This document shows positions 42,973 through 50,843 of a stretch of 64,000 nt of DNA, piece by piece. A model generated the notes under the pieces. The model did not search any database. It worked only from the letters and a program-made list of their open reading frames with translations, and was not told the origin of the DNA. The stretch's first letter is position 1. Every line of letters begins with the position of its first letter. A program made the translations under genes and the position numbers. Origin of the DNA: Rhodopirellula sp. (GTDB lineage Bacteria > Planctomycetota > Planctomycetia > Pirellulales > Thermoguttaceae). The stretch lies in the NCBI GenBank assembly GCA_012728855.1, contig JAAYEH010000658.1, positions 1 through 64,000 on the forward strand, read 5' to 3'.

Positions 42973-44469
42973 ATGGCGGAGAAGGCTTTTCTGGCGATCG
43001 ATATGGGCGCGTCGAGCGGCCGACACGTCGTCGGCCGTTTCGATGGCAAGAGACTCCATCTCGACGAAGTCTATCGCTTCGATAACGGCCCGGTCGACGT
43101 GGCCGGCAGCCTCCATTGGGACGCCTTAGCCCAGTGGAATCACGTTCGGCAAGGTCTCCGGGCGGCCGGAAGCCGGTACGGGAAGTCGATCATCTCGGTG
43201 GGAGTTGACACTTGGGGGGTCGATTTCGGCCTGTTGGGGCGTGGTGACGTTCTGCTGGGCAACCCTTATCACTACCGCGACAGCCGGACGAACGGCATGA
43301 TTGAAAAAGCATTCTCGATCGTGCCCCGGGAAGAGATTTTCCGCCAGACCGGGCTGCAGTTCATGCAGCTCAATACGCTCTACCAGTTACTGGCGATGAA
43401 GTTGTCCGAGTCGCCGCTGCTGGACGTGGCGGAAACGCTCCTGATGGTTCCCGATCTGTTTCACTGGCTGCTCACGGGGCGGAAGTGCAATGAATTCACC
43501 GAGGCGACCACCAGCCAATTCTACAACCCGGTGCGGGGGGGGTGGGCCGTCGATCTGCTGGAGAAATTCGGGCTGCCGACCGGCATTCTCGGCGAGGTGG
43601 TTCCGCCAGGCACGGATCTTGGCCCCTTGCGTGAGGGCATTGCCACGGAAACGGGCTTGGTGGCCGACGTGGTTCTGCCGGGGACGCACGATACGGCCAG
43701 CGCCGTGATGGCGGTGCCGGCGGCCAGCCGCCCGGGCCAGCGCCCCGACTGGTGTTACATTAGCCTCGGCACCTGGGCCTTGATGGGCGTCGAGTCGCCC
43801 CGACCGGTGGTCAACGACGCGGTTCTCAAGCTCAATTTCACGAACGAAGGGGGCGTGGGCGACACGTTCCGCCTGTTGAAGAACATCTCGGGGCTGTGGT
43901 TGGTGCAGCAGTGCCGGCAGGTGTGGAACCAGGCGGGTCGCGATTGGGACTGGGAAGACCTGAACCGGCTCTCCGCGTCGGCACGGCCTTTGGTCACGTT
44001 CATCGATCCCGATGCCCCCGACTTTCTCGCACCCGAGAATATGCCCGAGGCGATTCGGCAGTACGCCGTCAGAACGGGCCAGGCGGCGCCGGAAGATGAA
44101 GGCGCCGTGCTGCGGTGCGCCTTGGACAGCATTGCAATGAAATTCCGCCAGGTACTGGCGATGTGCGAGGATTTGGCGGGTGGGCCGATCGAGACCGTGC
44201 ATATCGTCGGCGGCGGCACGAAGAATCGGCAACTTTGCCAGGCAGCCGCCGACGCCTGCGGCCGACGCGTCCTGGCTGGCCCGGTGGAGGCGACGGCCAC
44301 GGGCAACATCATGATGCAGGCGGTGGCGGCGGGCGAAGTCGGCGACATCGCCCAAGCCCGCGAGGTGATTCGCGGCAGTTTTCCGGTGCAAGAGTATGAA
44401 CCTCGCAATACGGCGGCGTGGGACGCGGCGTACGACAGATTCACCCATTCCGCGCGCGGCGGAGAATAA
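42973..44469 (+). CDS. rhaB: Rhamnulokinase
   Basis: This 498-aa FGGY-family kinase phosphorylates L-rhamnulose at carbon 1 in the L-rhamnose pathway. The N-terminal phosphate-1 loop is LAIDMGASSGRHVVG, which with the Ser-Ser pair is typical of RhaB and differs from xylulokinase or glycerol kinase. VDTWGVDFGLL and the catalytic Asp240 in GTHDTASAV follow, and HIVGGGTKNRQLCQ with GPVEATATGN forms the adenosine-binding end. The GAGG before the ATG is modest. It is followed 21 bp downstream by a Gfo/Idh/MocA dehydrogenase gene. Neither rhamnose isomerase nor rhamnulose-1-phosphate aldolase is in the window, so the pathway must be completed elsewhere. Confidence 0.95.
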   Translation: MAEKAFLAIDMGASSGRHVVGRFDGKRLHLDEVYRFDNGPVDVAGSLHWDALAQWNHVRQGLRAAGSRYGKSIISVGVDTWGVDFGLLGRGDVLLGNPYHYRDSRTNGMIEKAFSIVPREEIFRQTGLQFMQLNTLYQLLAMKLSESPLLDVAETLLMVPDLFHWLLTGRKCNEFTEATTSQFYNPVRGGWAVDLLEKFGLPTGILGEVVPPGTDLGPLREGIATETGLVADVVLPGTHDTASAVMAVPAASRPGQRPDWCYISLGTWALMGVESPRPVVNDAVLKLNFTNEGGVGDTFRLLKNISGLWLVQQCRQVWNQAGRDWDWEDLNRLSASARPLVTFIDPDAPDFLAPENMPEAIRQYAVRTGQAAPEDEGAVLRCALDSIAMKFRQVLAMCEDLAGGPIETVHIVGGGTKNRQLCQAAADACGRRVLAGPVEATATGNIMMQAVAAGEVGDIAQAREVIRGSFPVQEYEPRNTAAWDAAYDRFTHSARGGE

Positions 44470-44490
44470 TTTCAACCAAGGAGCATGGAC

Positions 44491-45513
44491 ATGATCAGAG
44501 TCGGCATTGCCGGAATCGGCTTCATGGGGATGACCCATTTCAACGCCTACAAGAAGGTCTCCGACGCGAAGATCGTCGCGATGTGCGAGAAGGATCCGGT
44601 GCGACTGTCGGGCGATTGGCGGTCGATCAAGGGGAATTTCGGACCGCAGGGCGAGATCGTCAATCTCGACGCCATGGCCCGCTACTCGGACCTGGAAGAG
44701 ATGGTCAAGGATCCGAACATCGATATGGTCGACATCTGCCTGCCGCCGCCGTTCCACGCCGACGCGGCAGTAACGGCCTCCAAGGCCGGCAAGCACGTGC
44801 TCTGCGAGAAGGCGATTGCTCTGCATCCCGAAGATGCCGACCGTATGGTCGCCGCCGCCGGCGCGGCCGGCAAAATGCTGTTGATCGCGCACGTGCTGCC
44901 GTTCGTCCCGGAATACAACTTCGCCTACAAGGCGCTCGTCGACGGAAAGTACGGCAAGTTTCTGGGGGGAAGCTTCAAGCGGGTGATTTCGGATCCGCTT
45001 TGGCTGAAAGACTTCTACGATCCCAACGGCTGCGGCGGGCCGATGGTCGATCTGCACATTCACGACGCCCACTTTATCCGCCTGATCTGTGGCATGCCGA
45101 AGGCCGTGCGCAGCGTGGGCCGCATGAGGGGCCAGGTGGCCGAGTACTTCACCAGCCAGTTCATTTTCGACGATACCCGGCTGGTGGTGACGGCGACCAG
45201 CGGGGTGATCAATCAGCAAGGCCGTCCCTTTACGCACGGCTACGAAATGCACTTTGAGAAGGCGACGTTGGCCTTCGACTCGGGAATGAACTTCCCACTC
45301 ACCGTCTACGACGATCAGGGCGGCGTGGTTCATCCCGAGTTGGGACCGCCGGACATGCTGGCCGCTTTCCCGCCGGAGTTGAACGAGGCGGTCCAGGCGA
45401 TTCAAAACAACAGGCCCTCCGCGTTGTTGGACGGTTCGCTCGCCCGCGATGCGCTGGTGCTCTGCCAAAAGCAGACCGAGTCGATCGCGTCGGGACAACC
45501 CGTTGCCGTCTGA
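44491..45513 (+). CDS. Gfo/Idh/MocA-family NAD(P)-dependent oxidoreductase
   Basis: This 340-aa cytoplasmic dehydrogenase starts best at the second ATG (44491), seven bases after AAGGAG; the first ATG at 44485 is too close to that site. The Rossmann motif is VGIAGIGFMGMTH, and the signature CEKAI in KHVLCEKAIALHPEDAD holds the conserved Lys. GGPMVDLHIHDAHFIRLICG carries the Asp and His pair used in catalysis by inositol and glucose dehydrogenases. Members oxidise or isomerise sugars and polyols. The neighbouring rhaB suggests a deoxysugar substrate, which is inference. A strong hairpin follows the gene. Confidence 0.92.
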   Translation: MIRVGIAGIGFMGMTHFNAYKKVSDAKIVAMCEKDPVRLSGDWRSIKGNFGPQGEIVNLDAMARYSDLEEMVKDPNIDMVDICLPPPFHADAAVTASKAGKHVLCEKAIALHPEDADRMVAAAGAAGKMLLIAHVLPFVPEYNFAYKALVDGKYGKFLGGSFKRVISDPLWLKDFYDPNGCGGPMVDLHIHDAHFIRLICGMPKAVRSVGRMRGQVAEYFTSQFIFDDTRLVVTATSGVINQQGRPFTHGYEMHFEKATLAFDSGMNFPLTVYDDQGGVVHPELGPPDMLAAFPPELNEAVQAIQNNRPSALLDGSLARDALVLCQKQTESIASGQPVAV

Positions 45514-45531
45514 CCTTCTTACGCCCGAGGG

Positions 45532-45565
45532 GCACGCCTGCGATCCAAAGCCATCGCAGGCGTGC
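45532..45565 (+). terminator. Stem-loop after the Gfo/Idh/MocA gene
   Basis: GCACGCCTGCGAT pairs perfectly with ATCGCAGGCGTGC across an 8-nt loop and is followed by TTCCTCCCT. The tail is only partly U-rich. It starts 18 bp after the stop. Confidence 0.55.
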
Positions 45566-45574
45566 TTCCTCCCT

Positions 45575-45690
45575 GCTCCCGTTACACACGTGCCCGGCGC
45601 TGCAATCCGCGCCACGCGCGTCGCACCTATTTCCGCTACCGGCAGGCGCAAGCGTCGTAACGGGAGCCTGGCGGTTCGTCGCCTGCCGGT
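45575..45690. repeat. Two interleaved 11-bp inverted repeats
   Basis: GCTCCCGTTAC (45575-45585) pairs with 45657-45667, and ACCGGCAGGCG (45638-45648) pairs with 45680-45690. The two stems overlap in order, so they cannot both form unless as a pseudoknot. Confidence 0.7.
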
Positions 45691-45912
45691 CGTAGGGTCT
45701 GTAGGGGGAGAATTCTCGTCGGTTTTTTTGACGCTTCCACAAACGTGACCTATAGTGGACTTGGCCGAGGGCTGCGGCCCCGGTTACCTGCCTCGCCGCT
45801 GACGGAAAACGCAAAGCGGCGCAAGCGGAGTTCGCGCTTGCGGGGTAGTCGTTGCGCCGCACTGGCGGCGTAAGGATAGAGCATTGGAAGCGACCGACGG
45901 TTTCCCCCTAAA

Positions 45913-47565
45913 ATGGACACGATGATGCGACGAAGGATCTCTCCCGTCCGTCTTGCCGTTGCGGCTTTTCTCTCGACGATCTTCCTTTTTGCCGGCAGTG
46001 CGCCCGCCCAGACCGCTGCCCCGATGGCGTCGATCGAGAACGCCGAAATCGGCGACATGCTCCGCCGCGGAAGGGAATTGGAACTCGAGCGGCGTTGGGG
46101 TGAAGCGGTTGCCTATTACGAAGACGCCGTTCGCCGCTATCCCGATGACGCCGGTCTTCGGCGGCGGTTCGACTTCACGCGGCTTCACTACGACGTCAGC
46201 CGCCGCTATATGGACGGCAGCTACCGGAACTTGCTCTCGCAACTTTCTTTCCAACGGGCGCTCGACCTCTATAACGAGGTGACGCTCAAGCTGCAGGCGC
46301 ACTATGTCGAGATGCCAAAATGGAAAGAACTGGTCGAACGGGGCACCAACTGCTTGGAAGTGGCTCTCAGCGAGTCCGCCTTCCTGGAAACCCATGCCGT
46401 GGCGGCGGATGCAGCCAAGGTGGAAAGCTTCCGTCGGGAACTGCGTCAGGTGATTGGAGCAACGCTGGTTCAATCGCGTGCCGATGCCGCAGGAGCCGTC
46501 ACCACCGCGGGGCAACTTGCCTGGCAACGGATCGGATTGTCGCCCTCAGCCGTCGTACTGGAGTACACGTGCGGCGCGACGAACTCGCTCGACCCCTACA
46601 CCGCCTATCTCACGCCGGATCAATTAACCGAAGTCTACTCGCAGATCGAGGGAAACTTCGTTGGCCTGGGCGTGGAATTGAAGGCGCAGGACGGCGCGCT
46701 ATTGATTGTTCGGGTCATTCCGGGCAGCCCGGCCGCCAAGAGCGGCCTGGCTGCGGGCGAGCGGATCACGGCCGTGGATGATCAGCCCACCGCCCAGCAC
46801 TCGACCGACCAGGCGGCCAACCTGCTCCAGGGCGAAGCCGGAACCGCCGTCACGCTCACCCTGCTGGGAGTCGACAACCGGTCGCGTCGCGTCGCGGTCC
46901 GCCGGCAGCGCGTGGAAGTGCCCAGTATCGACAACGTGAAGATCCTTGAAGGGACGGACCAGGTTGGCTACTTGCGGCTGACGTGCTTCCAGAAAACCAC
47001 GCCGCAGGACTTGGACAACGCCCTCTGGACACTCCACCGAGCCGGCATGAAGAGCCTGATCATGGACCTCCGCGGCAATCCCGGCGGCCTGTTGATTACG
47101 GCTGTCGAGGTGGCCGACCGTTTCATTCGAGGCGGTGTGATCGTCTCCACCCACGGTCGCAATCTCCAGGAAGATTTTACCTACTCGGCACACGAGGCGG
47201 GCACCTGGCGGGTTCCGCTGGTGGTATTGATCGACCAGGACAGCGCCAGCGCGGCGGAGATCTTTGCCGGCGCGATCCGCGACCACCGCGCGGGCATCGT
47301 GGTCGGCACCCGCAGCTATGGCAAAGGCTCCGTACAGGGGATCTTTCCCCTCAATTGCGCGACGGCCGGAGTGCGACTGACGACCGCCAAGTTCTACTCG
47401 CCCAACGGCCATCCCTACGCAGGCGTCGGCGTCGAGCCGAACGTCGTCGTGCAGCGGGTAGCTCGCCCTCTGGACGACGGTACACCGAACCGCCTCGATG
47501 CCGACGACGACCCGATACTTACGGCGGGAATCCGAGCCGTTCAGCAGCTCCTCGCCCAACGCTAG
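45913..47565 (+). CDS. S41-family carboxy-terminal processing protease (CtpA-like) with N-terminal TPR
   Basis: This 550-aa exported protease has a signal peptide (LAVAAFLSTIFLFAGSAPA). A short TPR-like region (about 45-80: GRELELERRWGEAVAYYEDA) precedes the N-terminal CtpA helix bundle. The PDZ domain spans about 245-330 (GVELKAQDGALLIVRVIPG, SGLAAGERITAV). The S41 core has Ser446 in DSASAAEIFAGA and Lys471 in SYGKGSVQGIF, 25 residues apart as in the D1-processing protease. Such enzymes cut exported proteins near their C-terminus. The TPR front is an addition seen in some planctomycete members. The start at 45913 includes a second ATG at codon 4, which is equally possible. Confidence 0.92.
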   Translation: MDTMMRRRISPVRLAVAAFLSTIFLFAGSAPAQTAAPMASIENAEIGDMLRRGRELELERRWGEAVAYYEDAVRRYPDDAGLRRRFDFTRLHYDVSRRYMDGSYRNLLSQLSFQRALDLYNEVTLKLQAHYVEMPKWKELVERGTNCLEVALSESAFLETHAVAADAAKVESFRRELRQVIGATLVQSRADAAGAVTTAGQLAWQRIGLSPSAVVLEYTCGATNSLDPYTAYLTPDQLTEVYSQIEGNFVGLGVELKAQDGALLIVRVIPGSPAAKSGLAAGERITAVDDQPTAQHSTDQAANLLQGEAGTAVTLTLLGVDNRSRRVAVRRQRVEVPSIDNVKILEGTDQVGYLRLTCFQKTTPQDLDNALWTLHRAGMKSLIMDLRGNPGGLLITAVEVADRFIRGGVIVSTHGRNLQEDFTYSAHEAGTWRVPLVVLIDQDSASAAEIFAGAIRDHRAGIVVGTRSYGKGSVQGIFPLNCATAGVRLTTAKFYSPNGHPYAGVGVEPNVVVQRVARPLDDGTPNRLDADDDPILTAGIRAVQQLLAQR

Positions 47566-47879
47566 ACGGACTTGCACAATTCCGACAGTTGCCGTTTTCG
47601 GTGTGGCACTGCTCAGAGTTGTGGACACGTCGCTCGAAATGGATAACCGATGCAACTCTAAGCAGTCCCGCACGGCTTTTGTTCTGCTCCCGGAACCGTG
47701 CCAGGCTATCTCGACGAACGCGGTGAAGAGGTTTGGAGTCCTCCGGCAGAGGCCCCGCTTGCTGAAGCCATCCCCGCGTCGTAAACTGCCGCCAGACCGC
47801 TTCACCGCCCGTGACGTTTGTCGGCATCCGGCGGCAGAGAGATTTCGCCCGTACGAGGGGCTCAAAAAGGAGACGGACC
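47566..47879. other. Interval without recognisable content
   Basis: About 310 bp between ctpA and the UDP-glucuronate decarboxylase gene shows no gene, clear promoter or repeat to me. The downstream frame is open back to 47811 but without a ribosome site. Confidence 0.5.
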
Positions 47880-48854
47880 GTGTCGTCGCTGAAACGAATC
47901 CTAGTCACCGGCGGAGCCGGCTTTCTCGGTTCGCATCTCTGTGAACGTCTGGTCGGCGAGGGGCACGACGTCATCTGCCTCGACAACTTCTTCACCAGCC
48001 AGAAGTCGAACGTCGCCCATCTGCTCGACCGGTCCAATTTCGAGCTGGTTCGCCACGACGTCACACTGCCGGTCTTTCTCGAAGTCGACGAGATCTACAA
48101 CCTCGCTTGCCCCGCCGCGCCCGGGCATTACCAATACAACCCCATCAAGACGTTGAAGACGTCGGTGCTGGGGGCGGTTAATACGCTGGGAATGGCCAAG
48201 CGTTGCCGGGCGAAAATCCTGCAGGCTTCCACGAGCGAGATCTACGGCGACCCGGAAGTCCACCCGCAGCCGGAATCGTACCGCGGCGCCGTCAACTCGA
48301 TCGGCCCGCGAGCTTGCTACGACGAAGGAAAACGGGCCGCCGAGACGCTGTTCATGGACTACCACCGCATGAACGGTGTACGCATCCGGCTGGTGCGGAT
48401 CTTCAATACCTACGGCCCTCGAATGCATCCTTTCGACGGCCGCGTCATCTCCAACTTCATTCGCCAGGCGTTGACAGGCGAGGACATCACCCTCTTCGGC
48501 GACGGAAGTCAGAGCCGCTCGTTCTGTTATCGCGACGACCTCATCGAAGGCATGGTGCGGATGATGAACGCTCCCGACGACCTCATCGGGCCAGTCAATC
48601 TCGGCAACCCGGGTGAGTTCACGATCCGGCAACTGGCCGAAATGGTGATCGAAATGACGGGTACGGCGTCCAAGCTGGTGTACTGCCCGCTGCCGGTCGA
48701 CGATCCCACACAGCGGCAACCGGACATCACCCTCGCTCGGCGGCATCTGGCATGGGAGCCGACCGTGCCGCTTCGCGAAGGGCTGGCCAGGACGATCGAG
48801 TGGTTTCGCTCGATCGACATGAGCCACTACCGGCCCCCGACACCGCGGTTCTAG
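47880..48854 (+). CDS. uxs: UDP-glucuronate decarboxylase (UDP-xylose synthase)
   Basis: This 324-aa short-chain dehydrogenase-type enzyme converts UDP-glucuronate to UDP-xylose with bound NAD. The start is the GTG at 47880, eight bases after AAAAAGGAG. The nucleotide-binding motif is [16 protein letters not shown]. The Uxs-specific [16 protein letters not shown] and [17 protein letters not shown] follow, with the catalytic Tyr147 and Lys151 in [26 protein letters not shown] and [12 protein letters not shown] close the pattern. UDP-xylose would feed exopolysaccharide or glycoprotein synthesis. It stands alone, with no glycosyltransferase gene beside it. Its length equals the soluble bacterial and plant forms. 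Confidence 0.94.
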   Translation: MSSLKRILVTGGAGFLGSHLCERLVGEGHDVICLDNFFTSQKSNVAHLLDRSNFELVRHDVTLPVFLEVDEIYNLACPAAPGHYQYNPIKTLKTSVLGAVNTLGMAKRCRAKILQASTSEIYGDPEVHPQPESYRGAVNSIGPRACYDEGKRAAETLFMDYHRMNGVRIRLVRIFNTYGPRMHPFDGRVISNFIRQALTGEDITLFGDGSQSRSFCYRDDLIEGMVRMMNAPDDLIGPVNLGNPGEFTIRQLAEMVIEMTGTASKLVYCPLPVDDPTQRQPDITLARRHLAWEPTVPLREGLARTIEWFRSIDMSHYRPPTPRF

Positions 48855-49275
48855 TGCATGACAGCAGGGAATTGAAGCGTCGGAACTATCCATAAATGCC
48901 GGCCGCCAAAGGCTGAAGGAATCCGGCCTCGCAGTCACCTGGCCGCGCATTGAGCCTAAGAAGCCCTACCAGGGCCAGCGGTTGCCAGCCGCCGGGCTGG
49001 TCTGGATCGGGACGTCGTACTTCCGTCTCGTCCGCAATTTGACCCCGGACTGCTTTTCCGTACCGCATCCGCGAGGTAAGCTTTTCTGGGAGGGGTGTCT
49101 CGGTCAGGCGGATTGGCAAAATACGGGGCTACTCGCACAAAAACCGCGGAAATGCGGTAAAATGAGGAAGAAAGTCCACCCGGCAGGGTTGAGCCAGTTG
49201 GTTGGGCTGCGATTTCCCGTTTTCCTTTTCGGTGGTTCTTGATACTTTTAACGGGTAAATACCAGGGAGCCTGCT
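48855..49275. other. Leader region upstream of the alpha-glucan cluster
   Basis: About 420 bp without a gene. A TAAAAT box at 49158-49163 (minus-10-like) with CGCACA 18 bp upstream is the only promoter candidate. It would give a leader of about 110 nt for glgA. Confidence 0.45.
49134..49163 (+). promoter_or_regulatory. Weak promoter candidate for the glgA cluster
   Basis: TAAAAT at 49158-49163 matches the -10 consensus at five of six positions, but CGCACA (49134-49139) matches TTGACA at only three. Confidence 0.35.
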
Positions 49276-50778
49276 GTGAAGATGCTGATGGCCGCAAGCG
49301 AGGCGGTTCCTTTCGCCAAGACCGGCGGGCTGGCCGATGTCTGTGGCGCCCTGCCGGTGGAGTTGGCACGCCTCGGCCACCAGCCGGCCTTGATCCTGCC
49401 GGCGTACCGGCAAATCCGCTACAGCGGCCTGCCGATCACTCCGATGGGAATCGATTTTATCGTGCCGATCGGCAGCAAGACGGTCAGCGGTCACCTGCTG
49501 CAGTCGAGGCTTCCCGGCACCGACGTGCCGGTCTATTTCGTCCAGCAGGACCACTATTTCGATCGCGAAGAACTGTATCGTCTCAACGGTAAGGACTACA
49601 CCGACAACTGCGAACGGTTCGTCTTCTTCTCCCGCGCGGTGCTCGAGGCGATCCGCTTGTTGGAACTGCAGGTCGACATCATCCACGTCAACGACTGGCA
49701 GACCGGCTTGGTTCCGGCCTTTTTGAAGATCGAGTATCGCGGACTGCCTCGTTATAGAAATACCGCGAGCCTGTTTACCATTCACAACATGGCCTACCAG
49801 GGCCAGTTCTGGCACTGGGACATGCTGCTGACCGGTTTGGATTGGAAATACTTCAACTGGCATCAGATGGAGTACTTCGGGAAACTGAACCTGCTGAAGA
49901 CCGGGCTGGCTTTCGCCGATGCGGTCAGCACCGTCAGTCCGCGCTATGCGCTGGAGATTCAAACCGCGGCGTTCGGCTGCGGTTTGGAGGGGGTTTTGCA
50001 GTCGCGTCGCGACACCCTCTACGGTATCCTCAACGGCATCGACGAGGCCGAATGGAATCCGGACACCGACCCGTTGCTGGCGGCGAATTACAACGTCGAC
50101 ACGGCCGCCGAAGGCAAGCGAGTCTGCAAGGCGGCACTGCAGCAAGAGGTTGGATTGCCGCAGCGGGCCGATGTTCCCTTGATCGGGATGATCGGGCGAC
50201 TGGCTGACCAGAAAGGTTTCGACCTGGTAGCGCAAGTGATTTCGGAATGGGTGGCGCGGAACGACGCCCAATGGATCATCCTCGGCCGAGGCGAACCGAT
50301 CTACCACGAATTGTTCAAGCAATTGGCCGAGCGGCACCCGGACAAGGTCGCCGTGCGTCTGGAGTTTTCCGATCCGTTGGCACACCGGATCGAGGCCGGC
50401 GCCGATATTTTCCTCATGCCCAGCCGCTATGAGCCTTGCGGACTGAACCAATTATACAGCCTCAAGTACGGCACAGTGCCCGTAGTGCGGGAGACGGGCG
50501 GTCTGGCCGACACGATCGTCGACGCTGGCGAGCAGACTCTGGCCGCCGGCACGGCCAACGGCTTCAGCTTCCGGGAAGACAACCCATCGGCGTTGAGCGA
50601 AACGCTGGCCCGTGCCGTCGATGCCTGGCGGCGGCCTGATCTCTGGCAACGGCTGGTTGCCAACGGCATGCGTGAAGATCGCTCCTGGGCTCGCAGTGCC
50701 AGGCAGTACTTGAAGGTGTACGAGCAGATCGTCGCGGGCGTTCGATCTGGCGGCGTGGCCGAATTGGCGTCGGTGTGA
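49276..50778 (+). CDS. glgA: Glycogen/starch synthase (GT5)
   Basis: This 500-aa enzyme extends alpha-1,4-glucan chains from ADP- or UDP-glucose. The GTG at 49276 follows AGGGAGC by a normal distance; the ATG two codons later also fits. The GT5 hallmark AKTGGLADVCGALP binds the sugar nucleotide, HVNDWQTGLVPAFLK and TIHNMAYQGQFW follow, and the C-terminal domain has MIGRLADQKGFDLV, SRYEPCGLNQLYSLKYGTVPVV and TGGLADTI. It leads a four-gene plus-strand cluster with two GH57 enzymes and a GalT-like enzyme, with gaps of 65, 26 and 105 bp. No glgC or classical glgB is in the window. Confidence 0.95.
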   Translation: MKMLMAASEAVPFAKTGGLADVCGALPVELARLGHQPALILPAYRQIRYSGLPITPMGIDFIVPIGSKTVSGHLLQSRLPGTDVPVYFVQQDHYFDREELYRLNGKDYTDNCERFVFFSRAVLEAIRLLELQVDIIHVNDWQTGLVPAFLKIEYRGLPRYRNTASLFTIHNMAYQGQFWHWDMLLTGLDWKYFNWHQMEYFGKLNLLKTGLAFADAVSTVSPRYALEIQTAAFGCGLEGVLQSRRDTLYGILNGIDEAEWNPDTDPLLAANYNVDTAAEGKRVCKAALQQEVGLPQRADVPLIGMIGRLADQKGFDLVAQVISEWVARNDAQWIILGRGEPIYHELFKQLAERHPDKVAVRLEFSDPLAHRIEAGADIFLMPSRYEPCGLNQLYSLKYGTVPVVRETGGLADTIVDAGEQTLAAGTANGFSFREDNPSALSETLARAVDAWRRPDLWQRLVANGMREDRSWARSARQYLKVYEQIVAGVRSGGVAELASV

Positions 50779-50843
50779 TATGAACTAAAGGAGTGTTCTT
50801 CTCTCGCGTCAGCGCGGGAAGAGAGAAGGAGCGAAGGAGAGCC

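Larger units (their letters stand above)
45514..45912. other. Palindrome-rich interval between the dehydrogenase and ctpA
   Basis: About 400 bp contains at least four separate perfect stems: 45532-45565, 45575-45585 with 45657-45667, 45638-45648 with 45680-45690, and 45816-45824 with 45852-45860. I see no gene. Confidence 0.75.

Noticed and set aside
43387-45651. Minus-strand frame of 754 codons over rhaB and the dehydrogenase
   Set aside because: It spans two well-supported genes antisense, and its translation is Arg/His-rich without motifs.
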